A stretch of 64,000 nt of DNA from contig NZ_CP109181.1 of assembly GCF_036248275.1 (NCBI RefSeq), positions 5,766,001 to 5,830,000 of the forward strand. Direction: 5' to 3'. Each line of letters starts with the position of its first letter. Within the stretch, counting starts at the first letter, position 1. Below, one piece after another: positions 48,852 to 58,198 of this stretch. Below the pieces are notes generated by a model. It had not been told where the DNA came from. It made no database searches and saw nothing but the letters and a program-made list of their open reading frames with translations. This DNA is from Streptomyces sp. NBC_01716. GTDB taxonomy: Bacteria; Actinomycetota; Actinomycetes; Streptomycetales; Streptomycetaceae. The position numbers were made by a program, and so were the translations under genes.

Positions 48852-49631
48852 ATGGCGCGGTTGGACCAGTTGCTCGGTACTGATTTCTACCATCGTCCGA
48901 CGTCCGACACAGACGAGATAATTTACGGGGGACTCGACCACCCTGAGCACCGGGAGAGGGTTCCGGGGCTCATCGCGGTCATGGGTGATCGGGCGGCACC
49001 CGGCAAGGAGCGCTTCCTGGCCTGCGTGGCCCTGACGACGTGGGGAGAGCCGGCCGGATATCAGGCGGTGGTCGAGGCCGCCGTATGCGGCAAGCGGGCT
49101 CCTTGGTACGACGTTCTCGTCGACCGGAAATACTCGGTGGACAGCACCTTCGCCCAACTCGCCGTCGCCTTGGGCGACAGCAGGGAGATGGCGGAGGAGA
49201 AAGGGACGGTCACACAGCGGGATTCAGCTTTCCAGGCACTCGTGAGAATTGCCGACACCGAGTATTTCGAGGACCAACTCGGCGATCTCATGGACGAATC
49301 GACGGTGCGTCTGCTGCTCACGGACATCGCGGAGACGGCGGACAGAGGGGTCGGCTCCCTGACCGGAGCGGCCGACGTGCGGCCGAGATTCGACCTGGCC
49401 ACTCAGCTTGTCGATCTCGCGGGCGCGGTCGCGCTGGTCGACGGGGCCCTCGCCGCGCGGCTCGCCACGACCGTCCTGGAGGTCGAGCCCTCACGGCGGG
49501 CGCTGGTGCACGCGGTCACGGTGCTGCACCGCTCCGGGGCACCGGAAGTACGGCGGCTCGGCGCGTACATGCTCGCGGTCGGCGACGAGCGCGTACGCGG
49601 GATGGCGACGGACGCGCTGCGTACGGCGTGA
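48852..49631 (+). CDS. Hypothetical protein, 259 aa, helical
   Basis: I do not recognise the family. The protein is soluble and rich in Ala/Leu/Asp helices. The C-terminal part (ALVHAVTVLHRSGAPEVRRLGAYMLAVGDERVRGMATDAL) reads like two HEAT-type helical repeats. The N-terminal IYGGLDHPEHRERVPGLIAVMGDRAAPGKERFLACVALT has a similar pattern, so an all-HEAT scaffold is possible. The ATG has a perfect AAGGAGGT site. The region between the MITE and this gene is probably its promoter. Codon use is normal for the genome. Confidence 0.75.
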   Translation: MARLDQLLGTDFYHRPTSDTDEIIYGGLDHPEHRERVPGLIAVMGDRAAPGKERFLACVALTTWGEPAGYQAVVEAAVCGKRAPWYDVLVDRKYSVDSTFAQLAVALGDSREMAEEKGTVTQRDSAFQALVRIADTEYFEDQLGDLMDESTVRLLLTDIAETADRGVGSLTGAADVRPRFDLATQLVDLAGAVALVDGALAARLATTVLEVEPSRRALVHAVTVLHRSGAPEVRRLGAYMLAVGDERVRGMATDALRTA

Positions 49632-49757
49632 ACTCTCAGACTGTGGCCGGGGTTCTTCCACGGGGGGAGAGCCCCGGTCACGTACCACCCCGTCCCGCGT
49701 TTAATACGAGGTGCGGTGAGGGTCGCGCTGGTTAGTGTGGCCTTCGTGATCGACGCG

Positions 49758-50591
49758 ATGTTCCGGACGCTGCTGGCCGCCGCCCACGACGGCCGCTGGG
49801 AGCTCGTCACGGACGGCGAGTCCGAGGCAAGTGTCTTCCGCTCCGCCGACGGCTCGCGGTACGCCAAGTGCGTGCCCGCCCTCTCCGCGGCCTCGATGGA
49901 GGGAGAGCGCGACCGCGTCGACTGGCTCAGCGGTCAGGGCGTCCCGGGACCGCGCGTGCTCGACTGGCGCGTGACCGCCGATGCCGCCTGCCTGGTGACC
50001 AGCACGGTCGTGGGAGTCCCCGCCGACCAGGTCACGGCTCCCCAACTCCGGGCGGCGTGGCGGCAGATCGCGGACGCGGTGCGCCGTCTGCACGACGTGC
50101 CCGTGCGGACGTGCCCGTTCAGCCGCGACCTCACGCGGATGTTCGCGACCGCGCGCGATGTCGTCGCGCGAGGCGCGGTCAATCCGGAATTCCTCCCGGA
50201 GGACCAGCAGCGAACGCCGCCCACCGAACTGCTCGCGCGCCTCGTCCCCCAGCTCGAACAGCGCCTCGTTCAGGAGGCCGCCGAGGCCGTCGTCTGTCAC
50301 GGGGACCTGTGCCTGCCCAACATCGTCCTTGACCCGGAAACCCTGGAAGTGGCGGGCTTCATCGATCTCGGCCGCCTCGGCCGGGCCGACCCGTACGCCG
50401 ACATCGCTCTGCTCCTCGCCAACTCCCGTGAGACCTGGGCCGACGACCGGCGGGCGAGCGCCGCGGACGAGGCTTTCGCCCAGCGGTACGGCATCGTGCT
50501 CGACCGTGACCGGGAGACGTTCTATCTCCATCTCGACCCTCTCACCTGGGGCGAAGGAGTTGAGATGCCCGGTCACCCGAGCACGCGTTGA
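49758..50591 (+). CDS. aph(3''): Aminoglycoside 3''-O-phosphotransferase, streptomycin type
   Basis: A 277-aa APH-fold kinase very like the StrA/APH(3'')-I proteins over its whole length. Shared features are GESEASVFRSADGSRYAK at the N-lobe, GERDRVDWL, a catalytic loop VVCHGDLCLPNIVLDPETL, metal-binding FIDLGRLGRADPYADIAL, and the signature C-terminus FYLHLDPLTWGEG. The family phosphorylates streptomycin at the 3'' hydroxyl. The ATG at 49758 aligns with the family start; longer GTG starts (49716, 49746) exist. No streptomycin biosynthetic genes are nearby. It is directly followed by an MFS exporter, suggesting a two-gene resistance unit. Confidence 0.87.
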   Translation: MFRTLLAAAHDGRWELVTDGESEASVFRSADGSRYAKCVPALSAASMEGERDRVDWLSGQGVPGPRVLDWRVTADAACLVTSTVVGVPADQVTAPQLRAAWRQIADAVRRLHDVPVRTCPFSRDLTRMFATARDVVARGAVNPEFLPEDQQRTPPTELLARLVPQLEQRLVQEAAEAVVCHGDLCLPNIVLDPETLEVAGFIDLGRLGRADPYADIALLLANSRETWADDRRASAADEAFAQRYGIVLDRDRETFYLHLDPLTWGEGVEMPGHPSTR

Positions 50592-50706
50592 CGTCGTAGG
50601 TCGCGACCGACCCGTCATCGCGTGCTGCTCTTCCAACTGCGGCACAGCGAAACCTTCCCCGCCCTGTTCAGGCGGGTTTCATCCCCCGGCGACCCAAGGG
50701 GCCCCT

Positions 50707-52029
50707 GTGCCGTCCGTACCCTCCGATCCGTCGCGCCCGCCGAGCCTGTGGCGCGATCGCGACTTCCGCAGCCTCTGGGCCGGCCAGACCGCCTCGCAGT
50801 TCGGGGCGCAGGCCGGTCAGGTGACCCTGCCGCTCCTCGCCGTGGTGGCGCTGCACGCCGACGCCACCCAACTCGGCGCCCTGCGCGCGGCCCAGCAGGT
50901 CCCGATCCTGCTGTTCTCGCTCTTCGTCGGCGTGTGGGTGGACCGTTGGCGCTCCCGCGACGTGATGGTGCGGGCGGACTTCGGCCGGGCGGTGGCACTG
51001 GCCGCCATTCCGGTCGCCTTTCTCCTCGGCGTACTCGGAATGCCGCTGCTGCTCGTCCTCGCTTTCCTCGTCGGCGTACTCACGGTGTTCTTCGACGTGG
51101 CCTACCAGGCCGCTCTCGTACGGCTGGTGAAACGCGATCAGCTGGCGCAGGGAAACAGCGCGCTGGAGGGCAGCAGATCCGCGGCGCAGATCGGCGGCCC
51201 CGCGCTCGGTGGCGCACTGGTGTCGCTCCTGTCGGCGCCGATCGCCGTCGTCGCGGGCGCGTTCTTCTTCACGGTGTCGTTCCTGTCGATCCGCCGAATA
51301 CGTCACCGCGAGCCGCTGTCGCCGGACGTCGCCCGGCCGGCGACAACAGAGTCCGCGACAGTACGGCCCGCCCGCATGCGGCGGCAGATCCTCGAAGGTC
51401 TCCGCTTCGTCGTCGGCGATCCGTCATTGCGCGCCGTGGGGCTCGCCTCGGCCATTTTCCAGTTCTCCTTCGCCGCCCTGATGACGGTCTATCTGCTCTT
51501 CCTGCCCCGCACGCTGCATCTGTCCGGCGCTGAGGTGGGGCTGGTGCTCGCGGCCATGGGCCCGGGAGCGCTCGTCGGCTCCGTACTCTCCGCCGGAATG
51601 CCGAAGAGATTCGGGTACGGCGTGGTGCTCGTGTTCTCGGCGGCGCTCGCCGACGGCGTGATGCTTCTCGTACCGGCACTGCACGGCTCGACCGCCCGCA
51701 CGATCGCCTGCCTCATGGCGGTCAACTTCCTGTTCGGCGTCTTCAGCCAGCTGGTCGACGTCACGGTCATGGCCGTTCGCCAGTCGATCACTCCGCCGGC
51801 GATACAGGGCCGAACCGTCGCGACCATCAATTTCGTCGGCATGGGCCTGACACCGCTCGGCTCGCTCCTCGGCGGCTTTCTGGCCGCGACATGGGATCCG
51901 CGAACGAGCCTGCTGGTGGCGGCCATCGGTCTGCTTCTCTCGCCGGTGTTCATGGCGCTCTCACCCCTCGCCCGCCTGGGGAAGGAGCTTCCGACGCCCG
52001 GTGACCCCGGTGGCCCGTGTGCCAGGTGA
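50707..52029 (+). CDS. MFS exporter (EntS/DHA3-like)
   Basis: A 440-aa major facilitator with 12 TM helices. The N-terminal SLWAGQTASQFGAQAGQVTLPLLAV and the loop-2 motif VDRWRSRDVMVRADFGRAV are typical of the DHA3 drug-efflux group. There is a central cytoplasmic loop at ~195-225. The GTG at 50707 has AAGGGG upstream. It is 115 bases after the APH(3'') gene in the same direction. It converges on the hydrolase gene at 52054, with 24 bases between stops. Confidence 0.9.
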   Translation: MPSVPSDPSRPPSLWRDRDFRSLWAGQTASQFGAQAGQVTLPLLAVVALHADATQLGALRAAQQVPILLFSLFVGVWVDRWRSRDVMVRADFGRAVALAAIPVAFLLGVLGMPLLLVLAFLVGVLTVFFDVAYQAALVRLVKRDQLAQGNSALEGSRSAAQIGGPALGGALVSLLSAPIAVVAGAFFFTVSFLSIRRIRHREPLSPDVARPATTESATVRPARMRRQILEGLRFVVGDPSLRAVGLASAIFQFSFAALMTVYLLFLPRTLHLSGAEVGLVLAAMGPGALVGSVLSAGMPKRFGYGVVLVFSAALADGVMLLVPALHGSTARTIACLMAVNFLFGVFSQLVDVTVMAVRQSITPPAIQGRTVATINFVGMGLTPLGSLLGGFLAATWDPRTSLLVAAIGLLLSPVFMALSPLARLGKELPTPGDPGGPCAR

Positions 52030-52053
52030 GCTCGTCCGAGAAGGAGGCGCGCC

Positions 52054-52896
52054 TCAGCCGTTCTTCTCCAGCTGGTCGAGGAAGCCGAGGAGGCGGGGCA
52101 GGACCACGTCCGGCACTTCCAGGATCGGGCTGTGGCCGATCCTCTCCAGGCGCCACAGAGTGGCGTTCGGCAGGTGCTCGGCCATCTCGTCCTGCCAGGG
52201 CACCGGACGTGGCTTGTCCTCCTCGCCCGAAACGATGAAGACGGGGACCTTGATCTGTGGGAGCAGGTGCACGGCGGTACCCCGTTCGATCACGCCCGCC
52301 ATCGCGGGACGCAGGGTCTTCGGTACCTCCGCGATCCTCGACTCCCACAGCTGGACAATGTCCTGCTTGTCAGGATTGGTGAGAGTGGTGGCGCCGAACA
52401 TGATCTCCATGGTCTCCCGGAGTACGTCACCGACGAAACCCTGCCGCCCCACGCTGTTGACCCACTCCCGGAAAACCTGAAGCTGATCGGCGGGTTCGGA
52501 ACAGGCCGAGGATCCCAGGACGATCATCGACCGGACCAGGGCGGGCCGAGCGACGGCCAGGCGAAACGCCACATCTCCGCCCATGGACTGGACGAGCAGG
52601 TGCACCTGCTTCAGGTTCAGGGCTTCGGCCAGCGCGATGACGTCAGCGGTCACCGTGTCCAGATGGATGAAGTCGCCCTCGGCCGGCGCGCTCCGTCCCT
52701 GGCCGCGGAAGTCGGGACGGATGACGCGGTACCGGCCCGCGGCTGCCTCCTTGAAGCCCTCGAACATGCGGCCGTCGAGGAACAGGGAGTGCAGGGCGAG
52801 GACCACTGGAAGGTCTTCTTCGCCGGTGTCACGGACGAAGAGTTCCGTTCCGTTGACGGGGATCGTCTTCTCGGTCCGGGTCTCGGTGTTGCTCAT
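52054..52896 (-). CDS. Alpha/beta hydrolase, enol-lactonase-like
   Basis: A 280-aa alpha/beta hydrolase. An oxyanion region LALHSLFLDGRMF, then DFRGQGRSAP, a nucleophile elbow VQSMGGDVA with Ser at about 108, an acidic residue near VSGEEDKPRP, and His in RIGHSPILEVP are seen. It is the last gene of the run solute-binding protein - ATPase - permease - hydrolase, 64 bases after the permease gene, and so is probably induced with the importer. It likely hydrolyses an intermediate of the same unknown substrate. Confidence 0.85.
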   Translation of the reverse strand: MSNTETRTEKTIPVNGTELFVRDTGEEDLPVVLALHSLFLDGRMFEGFKEAAAGRYRVIRPDFRGQGRSAPAEGDFIHLDTVTADVIALAEALNLKQVHLLVQSMGGDVAFRLAVARPALVRSMIVLGSSACSEPADQLQVFREWVNSVGRQGFVGDVLRETMEIMFGATTLTNPDKQDIVQLWESRIAEVPKTLRPAMAGVIERGTAVHLLPQIKVPVFIVSGEEDKPRPVPWQDEMAEHLPNATLWRLERIGHSPILEVPDVVLPRLLGFLDQLEKNG

Positions 52897-52960
52897 GGAT
52901 GCCTCTCACAGTTGGGGAAAGGGGAAGCCACGCGTTGGATCACGTGTGGGGTCAGACGGT

Positions 52961-53983
52961 TCAGCGTCGCGCCGAAGAGAGCAGCAGGCGTCGGCTGGTG
53001 CTGCTCAGCGCGGTCGCGGCGACGAGGATGCCTCCCTGGAAGAGGAACTGCACGTACGACTCGGCGCCCAGCAGGGACAGCCCGTTGAAGGTGACGGTGA
53101 CGATGAGTACGCCGACGAGGGTGCCGACGATGTGGAAGTCGCCGTCCTTGAGCACCGAGGCCCCCAGGAACACGGCGGCGAAGGCGTTCAGCAGATACCC
53201 GTCACCGGCCGTGACCTGGCCGCTGCCGATGCGCGCCGACAGCACGATGCCAGCCAGCCCCGCGCACACCCCGCAGATCACGAAGGCGATGAGCGTGATG
53301 CGGGTGACCCGCACACCGGCCATGCGTGCGGCGACCTGGTTGGTGCCCACGGCCTGCATGTGGTGACCGAGCAGTGTGAAGTTCAGCGCCACCCACAAGG
53401 CGCCGAGAACCATCGCGGTCAGGATCACCGGGGCGGGGATCCCCAGCAACGACGCACGGGCGATGTCGGTGAAGGGGCCGGGCTTGAGCGTGATGGGTGT
53501 GCCGTTGGAATAGGCGTAGTTGATCCCCAGAAGCATGGTGCTCATACCGAGGGTGGCCACGATCGGGTCGATCCGCAGGAACGCCACGAGCGCTCCGTTG
53601 ACCAGGCCGATCCCCCCGGCGGCAGCGAGGGCGAGCAGCATCGCGACGAACCACGGCAAGCCGCTGCGCTCCAGCAGACCGACCGCCAGGATGCCCGACA
53701 GACTCACCACGGACGCGAAACTGAGGTCGAACTTGCCCGCCACCAAAGGGAGGGTCAGGCCTCCGGCGACAATGGCGAGCGTGGCGCTCTGGCTGAGGAT
53801 GTTCAGCAGGTTCTGGCCTGTCAGAAAGGCCTGCGGGCTCGCTGTGGCGAAGCCGATCAGGAGCAGGACGAGAACCGCCGGCGTTCCGTAGCGGCCCGTC
53901 AGGACCAGGGCACGCTGGGCGTTGCCCGATGTGGTCCCCCGCGTGGCCGGCGCCTTCACGGTTTTCTCGATGGTGACTTGCAT
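52961..53983 (-). CDS. ABC importer permease, ribose (RbsC) type
   Basis: A 340-aa BPD_transp_2 permease with 8-10 TM helices. Signatures: LNILSQSATLAIVAGGLTLPLVAGKFDLSFAS (cited in part by its LVAGKFDLS core), GLVNGALVAFLRIDPIVATLGMSTM, and the cytoplasmic coupling loop MQAVGTNQVAARMAGVRV. The ATG at 53983 has CGGAGAAACC upstream. Second or third component of a carbohydrate-type importer; only one permease gene is present, so it probably acts as a homodimer. Confidence 0.93.
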   Translation of the reverse strand: MQVTIEKTVKAPATRGTTSGNAQRALVLTGRYGTPAVLVLLLIGFATASPQAFLTGQNLLNILSQSATLAIVAGGLTLPLVAGKFDLSFASVVSLSGILAVGLLERSGLPWFVAMLLALAAAGGIGLVNGALVAFLRIDPIVATLGMSTMLLGINYAYSNGTPITLKPGPFTDIARASLLGIPAPVILTAMVLGALWVALNFTLLGHHMQAVGTNQVAARMAGVRVTRITLIAFVICGVCAGLAGIVLSARIGSGQVTAGDGYLLNAFAAVFLGASVLKDGDFHIVGTLVGVLIVTVTFNGLSLLGAESYVQFLFQGGILVAATALSSTSRRLLLSSARR

Positions 53984-54030
53984 GGCGGTTTCTCCGTTTT
54001 CTTGACCGCGATTCTCGATCGCGCGGCACG

Positions 54031-55581
54031 TCACGCGTAGCAGAGGTGCAGCATGTTGGGGACGGTGATGTCGCCGGACGCGAGTTCGCCGACGAGGCGG
54101 CCTTCGGCCATGACGAGGACGCGGTCGCATTCGAGGAGTTCTTCGAACTCGGAGGAAATGACGAGGACGGCCGTTCCCGCCGCGTTGGCTTCACGGATAC
54201 GGGCATAGATGTCGGCACGTGCGCCCACGTCCACCCCACGGGTGGGTTCGTCCATGATCAGGACCTTCGGACGGGTGGCCAGCCAGCGGCCCATGACCAC
54301 CTTCTGCTGGTTGCCTCCGCTGAGGCCGAGGACGGGTTGCCGGGGGTCCGTGACCTTGATCCCGAGCGTGCGGCAGGTGCTTCTCGCCGCGGCCCGGGAG
54401 GCTCGCGGACTGATGAGCGGCAGCCATCTGCCGGCGCGCCAGCGATCCCAGACGGTGATGTGGAGGTTGTCCTCGACGGAGTGGGTGAGGAACAGTGCCT
54501 CGGAGCGCCGCTCCTCGGGAACGTACGCGACACCACGAGTGATGGCCCGCGGGATGGAGTTGGGTCGGTACGGCCGGCCCTGAAGCGTCATCGTGCCGCC
54601 GTCGGGGCGGTCGGCGCCGAAGATCAGCCGCGCCAGTTCCGTTCGCCCGGAGCCGACGAGACCGGCGATGCCGACGACCTCCCCTGCACGCAGGGTCAGG
54701 GAGATGTCGCGTACGGCCCGCCCCCGGCTGAGGCGGTCCAGGCGCAGGGCGACGGGGGCGCGCTCGTGCGCCCGGAACGCGGTCGCTCCCGCTCCTGGGG
54801 TGACGTCGTGGCCCACAATGGCGCGGACGACGGCCTCGCGTGTGATCTCGGTTCTGGGCAGGGTCAGTGACACCGATCCGTCACGGAAGGCGGTGACCCG
54901 GTCGCAGACCTCCGTCACTTCGTCGAGCCGGTGGCTGATGAACACCACCGCGACGCCTGAGTCCGCCAGCTCCCGCGTCACCTGAAGCAGCTTGGCCGCC
55001 TCCTGGGCGTCCAGGGACGCGGTCGGCTCGTCCATGGCGATGAAGGCGCGTTCCTCGACGAGTGCGCGCGCGATCGTGACCAGCCATTGCTGGTGGATGG
55101 TCAGTTCGGCGACGGGGGTGTCGAGTGAGAAGTCGATCCCCACCCGTTCGGCGGCCTGGAGTACCGCGGGCGGTACTCCGCGGAGTCGGCGGAGGGTCAG
55201 CAGGGAGCCCCGGTGGCTGCCGAGCATGATGTTCTGAGCCCCGGTGAAGGACGTCACCAGGTTCAGCTCCTGGTGGATGAAGGCGAGGCCGAGCCGGGCC
55301 GCCTCGGCGGGACCGTGGATGTGGGTGGACTCGCCGCCGACGAGGATGTCTCCCGCGTCGGGCTGTTCCAGCCCGGCCAGGCAGCGGATCAGCGTGGACT
55401 TGCCGGCGCCGTTCGCGCCCACCAGTCCATGGATCTCGCCTCGCCGGAAGGAGACGTCCACACCGCGCAGCGCACGGACCGCACCGTAGGTCTTGGCCAG
55501 CCCTCGCACCTGGATCAGCGGCTCGGCCTCGTGGACGGCGGCGGTCCGGCCGGAAGGGGTTCCGGACGCTTGCGGCCCCAT
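54031..55581 (-). CDS. ABC importer ATP-binding protein, tandem ATPase (RbsA type)
   Basis: A 516-aa CUT2-type ATPase with two domains. Domain 1 has Walker A GANGAGKST (~60) and Walker B AFIAMDEPTAS, with a degenerate signature LTIHQQ. Domain 2 has a degenerate Walker A GLVGSGRTE and an intact signature LSGGNQQKVV, Walker B LIMDEPTRGVD. This asymmetry is normal for RbsA. Starts 2 bases from the solute-binding gene stop. Energises import of the cluster substrate. Confidence 0.94.
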   Translation of the reverse strand: MGPQASGTPSGRTAAVHEAEPLIQVRGLAKTYGAVRALRGVDVSFRRGEIHGLVGANGAGKSTLIRCLAGLEQPDAGDILVGGESTHIHGPAEAARLGLAFIHQELNLVTSFTGAQNIMLGSHRGSLLTLRRLRGVPPAVLQAAERVGIDFSLDTPVAELTIHQQWLVTIARALVEERAFIAMDEPTASLDAQEAAKLLQVTRELADSGVAVVFISHRLDEVTEVCDRVTAFRDGSVSLTLPRTEITREAVVRAIVGHDVTPGAGATAFRAHERAPVALRLDRLSRGRAVRDISLTLRAGEVVGIAGLVGSGRTELARLIFGADRPDGGTMTLQGRPYRPNSIPRAITRGVAYVPEERRSEALFLTHSVEDNLHITVWDRWRAGRWLPLISPRASRAAARSTCRTLGIKVTDPRQPVLGLSGGNQQKVVMGRWLATRPKVLIMDEPTRGVDVGARADIYARIREANAAGTAVLVISSEFEELLECDRVLVMAEGRLVGELASGDITVPNMLHLCYA

Positions 55582-55583
55582 GG

Positions 55584-56546
55584 CTACTTCCTCAGCTCGG
55601 GGTGGTCGGCGAGGAAGGCATCGACATTGGTCTTGTCGATGATCTGGTAGTCGCCGTCGATCTCGACCTGCTTGAAGTCATCTGGGGCAGCCCAGTACTT
55701 CTTCAGGAGCCGGGCGATCTCACGTCCCTGTGACGGGCCGTCGATCCACTGCGTCGCCGTCAGCCTGCCGGCCTTGACCAGGGACAGCGCCTCGGCGGTG
55801 CCGTTGAGGCCGTACGTCTTCACGTCGGTGCGTCCGAGCTGGCGAAGTGCGGCTGCGGCGCCCGTGGCGGGGTCGTCGAAGCAGGCCCACACGGCGAGGT
55901 CGCCGCCCTTGGGGTGGGCCTGGACCCACGCCTGAGTGGCCTTGTCGGCGGACTCGATCTGGCCCGGGATGGTGATCTGCTGGCTGTCCGCCGTGATGTC
56001 GGTCTTCTTGAGGGCGCTGTCCAGGGCGGCCTCGCGGCGCTGGCAGGGCAGGCCGGGGCGGTATCCGAGGGCCAGCAGCGAGCCCGTGCCCTTGAGGTCC
56101 GTCACCACTCGGTCGGCCATGGGGCCGCCCACGGAGACGTCGGCGGCGATGGGGACGCCCGGCCCGAGGCCGCCGCCCCAGTTGGCTACGGGGATTCCCG
56201 CCGCCTGGGCCGAGGCGACTCCAGAGGCGAGCGCGGCGGTGGGGAAGACGGAGACGGCGATGGCGTCGACGCCTCGCGTGGCCAGGTTCGTCAGCGCGGT
56301 GTTGGCCGAGTCGACGCTGCCGTTCGCGTCAACCTCGGTGATCTTCCAACCCTCCTTCTTGCCGTACTCGGCAATCGCGTCGAGGGCGCTGTTGGCGTAG
56401 ACGTCCGAACCGGAGAAGCGGATCAGCCCGATGGTCTTCGCTCCGTCCCCGGACGTGCCGGACGCTCCGGCGTCGCAGCCGGCGAGGACGGTGGTCAGGG
56501 TGCTGGACACGGCAAGGGCCATGACGGCGGTAGTGCGGCGTTTCAC
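55584..56546 (-). CDS. Sugar-type solute-binding lipoprotein
   Basis: A 320-aa periplasmic-binding-protein-I-type lipoprotein. The signal TTAVMALAVSSTLTTVLAGC gives a lipobox with Cys at ~24. The mature part KTIGLIRFSGSDVYANSALDAI and the hinge segments GIPVANWGG, LAVWACFDDPATGAAAAL and KTYGLNGTAEAL fit the RbsB/ALS class. First gene of the importer operon. The promoter region carries two copies of ATGGATCCA, the putative GntR operator. The ligand cannot be read from sequence. Confidence 0.92.
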   Translation of the reverse strand: MKRRTTAVMALAVSSTLTTVLAGCDAGASGTSGDGAKTIGLIRFSGSDVYANSALDAIAEYGKKEGWKITEVDANGSVDSANTALTNLATRGVDAIAVSVFPTAALASGVASAQAAGIPVANWGGGLGPGVPIAADVSVGGPMADRVVTDLKGTGSLLALGYRPGLPCQRREAALDSALKKTDITADSQQITIPGQIESADKATQAWVQAHPKGGDLAVWACFDDPATGAAAALRQLGRTDVKTYGLNGTAEALSLVKAGRLTATQWIDGPSQGREIARLLKKYWAAPDDFKQVEIDGDYQIIDKTNVDAFLADHPELRK

Positions 56547-56711
56547 GGCGCGCTCCTTGAGGAGGGCGGCGAAGGCAGCTCCCGCAAAGGGGCACGAGCA
56601 AGACTTCGCGGCCTGCGGTTGGGGATTCGGGAGGGTCCCGGATGCTCGTCGGGTGGCCCGGAAAGGCCGAGGCGACAGCGCGGATGAGGTGTTTTCCCTC
56701 GTTGGGCTTCA

Positions 56712-56721
56712 ATGGATCCAT
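56712..56721. promoter_or_regulatory. GntR-type operator site a, ATGGATCCAT
   Basis: Perfect 10-bp palindrome upstream of the importer operon. One of four TGGATCCA sites in this locus (also 56828, 59983 and 60089), each upstream of a divergent or separate transcription unit. Confidence 0.65.
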
Positions 56722-56827
56722 CTAGGAATGTTCCTTCGGTGAAGCCGAGAATCGCCCTAGGAACGACCCTAGTCAATCGGTTACGCCGAGATGAATGCAT
56801 CACGTTTATGTAACGTGATCGGATCTA

Positions 56828-56835
56828 TGGATCCA
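56828..56835. promoter_or_regulatory. GntR-type operator site b, TGGATCCA
   Basis: Second TGGATCCA copy upstream of the importer operon, 115 bases from site a, preceded by the AT-rich CGTTTATGTAACGTGA, a sequence partly shared with the region before the E1 gene. Confidence 0.55.
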
Positions 56836-56897
56836 CGTGGGTGAATGTCGGGTTCGGCTCACTGGGCGCCCGGGGCGAGAGGTCGGGCACGCCGGGC

Positions 56898-56926
56898 AGG
56901 CGGGCCGCAAGGATCGCGGCCCGCCT
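56898..56926 (-). terminator. Terminator after the GntR gene
   Basis: AGGCGGGCCGC (56898-56908) pairs perfectly with GCGGCCCGCCT (56916-56926), 7-base loop, 25 bases after the gntR stop on the minus strand. Confidence 0.72.
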
Positions 56927-56951
56927 CGTGGAGGCACTGTTCAGGCTTGCC

Positions 56952-57620
56952 TCACTCTTCGAGGAAGAGCTCCGGATGGCGTGACAGGGCCAGGCGGGTG
57001 CGGCGGATGTGCCCCTCCAGGAAGCGCTCGGCGTCCACGGGATCGCCCCGCTTGATCGCTTCGATGATCAGCCGGTGCTCATGGTTGATGAGCTGGTACC
57101 CGGATGGGTTGATGAGCCGCGCGTAGGCACGCCGGTAGTGCTGCGTGGTGTTCCAGAATCGCCGCACCATCGTGAGGAGTTGATCGTTACGGCAGCCCGA
57201 GTACGTGATCAGGTGAAGCTCCGCGTCGAGAGCGAGGAAATGGTCGACATCCTGATTGGATTCGATCTCGCTCTGAATCTCGTCGAGCCGCGCGAAGTCC
57301 TCCGAGGTGAGATTCGGAAGGGATTCGGTCAGGGCGAGCGGCTCCACGCGTTCGCGCAGCTTGTACGTCGCCTGGCACTCCGCGAGGTCCATCTTGGAGA
57401 CCCAGGCCCCGCTGTTCGGCTTGATGACGACCAGGCCTTCCGCCGCGAGAATGCGCAGCGCTTCCCGCACCGGCAGCCGGCTGGATCCCAGCGACTCCGC
57501 CACTTCCTCCTGCATGATCCTCGTACCGGGCGTCAGCGCCCCGGAGAGGATGCGCTTGCGGAGCGTGTCGGCGACCCTCTGGCTGGCTACCAAGGACGAA
57601 CCGTCGGGGCCTGGCGGCAT
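56952..57620 (-). CDS. GntR-family regulator, FadR/FCD subfamily
   Basis: A 222-aa regulator. The winged helix (LVASQRVADTLRKRILSG, MQEEVAESLGSSRLPVREALRILAAEGLVVIKPN) is followed by an FCD all-helical effector domain with metal-site residues D in FHALDAEL-type HFLALDAELHLITYSG and the paired His segments HYRRAY and HEHRLIIEAI. FCD regulators usually sense carboxylic acids (family knowledge). Last gene of the SCP2-hydrolase - VOC - VOC operon, 8 bases after the VOC gene. It probably binds TGGATCCA sites in the three promoter regions of this locus. Confidence 0.9.
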   Translation of the reverse strand: MPPGPDGSSLVASQRVADTLRKRILSGALTPGTRIMQEEVAESLGSSRLPVREALRILAAEGLVVIKPNSGAWVSKMDLAECQATYKLRERVEPLALTESLPNLTSEDFARLDEIQSEIESNQDVDHFLALDAELHLITYSGCRNDQLLTMVRRFWNTTQHYRRAYARLINPSGYQLINHEHRLIIEAIKRGDPVDAERFLEGHIRRTRLALSRHPELFLEE

Positions 57621-57628
57621 GCTGTTCC

Positions 57629-58198
57629 TTAACGTGGCGACTGTCCGGGCGTCTCAGGTTGCCACAACCGCACCCCGCCGCCCGCACGCTGGTCCAGCCC
57701 CTTCTCGTAAGCCTTGCCGTGCGGGAAGGAAACGAGTTCCAGCTGCATGCCCCAGGGGGTGAGGAAGTACACCCAGCGCTGCCCTCCACTCGGGCCGGAG
57801 CTGTCGGTGGGCCCGCCCAGGACCGTCACCCCGTGCGCGCGCAGATGGACGACGGCCTCGCCCAGGTCCTGGACGTAGAAGGCGAGATGGTGGCCGCCGA
57901 TGTCGCTGTTGCGCGGCGGGACGGGATGCTGATCCGGCGACTCGTACTCGAAGACTTCGAAGTTCGGGCCGTTCGCACAGCGGAGGAAGGCCAGGCGCCG
58001 CATCACCGCGCGCGGGTGGACGTTGAGATGGTCGGCCATCCAGGTGCCGTCGGAATGGAACGGGCCCAGGGTGTAGACCAGTTCGCAGCCGATCACGGTG
58101 GTGAAGAAGTTCGTGGCCTCCTCCAGGTCGGGCACGGTGAAGCCGACGTGCTCGACACCCGCCAGGCCCGGCAGTCCGTGAGGTGCGCGTACGGTCAC
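57629..58198 (-). CDS. VOC-superfamily protein (glyoxalase/extradiol dioxygenase fold)
   Basis: A 189-aa vicinal-oxygen-chelate protein with two beta-alpha-beta modules. Candidate metal ligands are His in VEHVGFTVPD, His in IGGHHLAFYV and Glu in GMQLELVSFP, the classical H-H-E arrangement. It overlaps the second VOC gene by 4 bases. May be a lyase, epimerase or ring-cleaving dioxygenase. The pairing of two unlike VOC proteins suggests a heteromeric enzyme or two consecutive steps. Confidence 0.86.
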   Translation of the reverse strand: MTVRAPHGLPGLAGVEHVGFTVPDLEEATNFFTTVIGCELVYTLGPFHSDGTWMADHLNVHPRAVMRRLAFLRCANGPNFEVFEYESPDQHPVPPRNSDIGGHHLAFYVQDLGEAVVHLRAHGVTVLGGPTDSSGPSGGQRWVYFLTPWGMQLELVSFPHGKAYEKGLDQRAGGGVRLWQPETPGQSPR

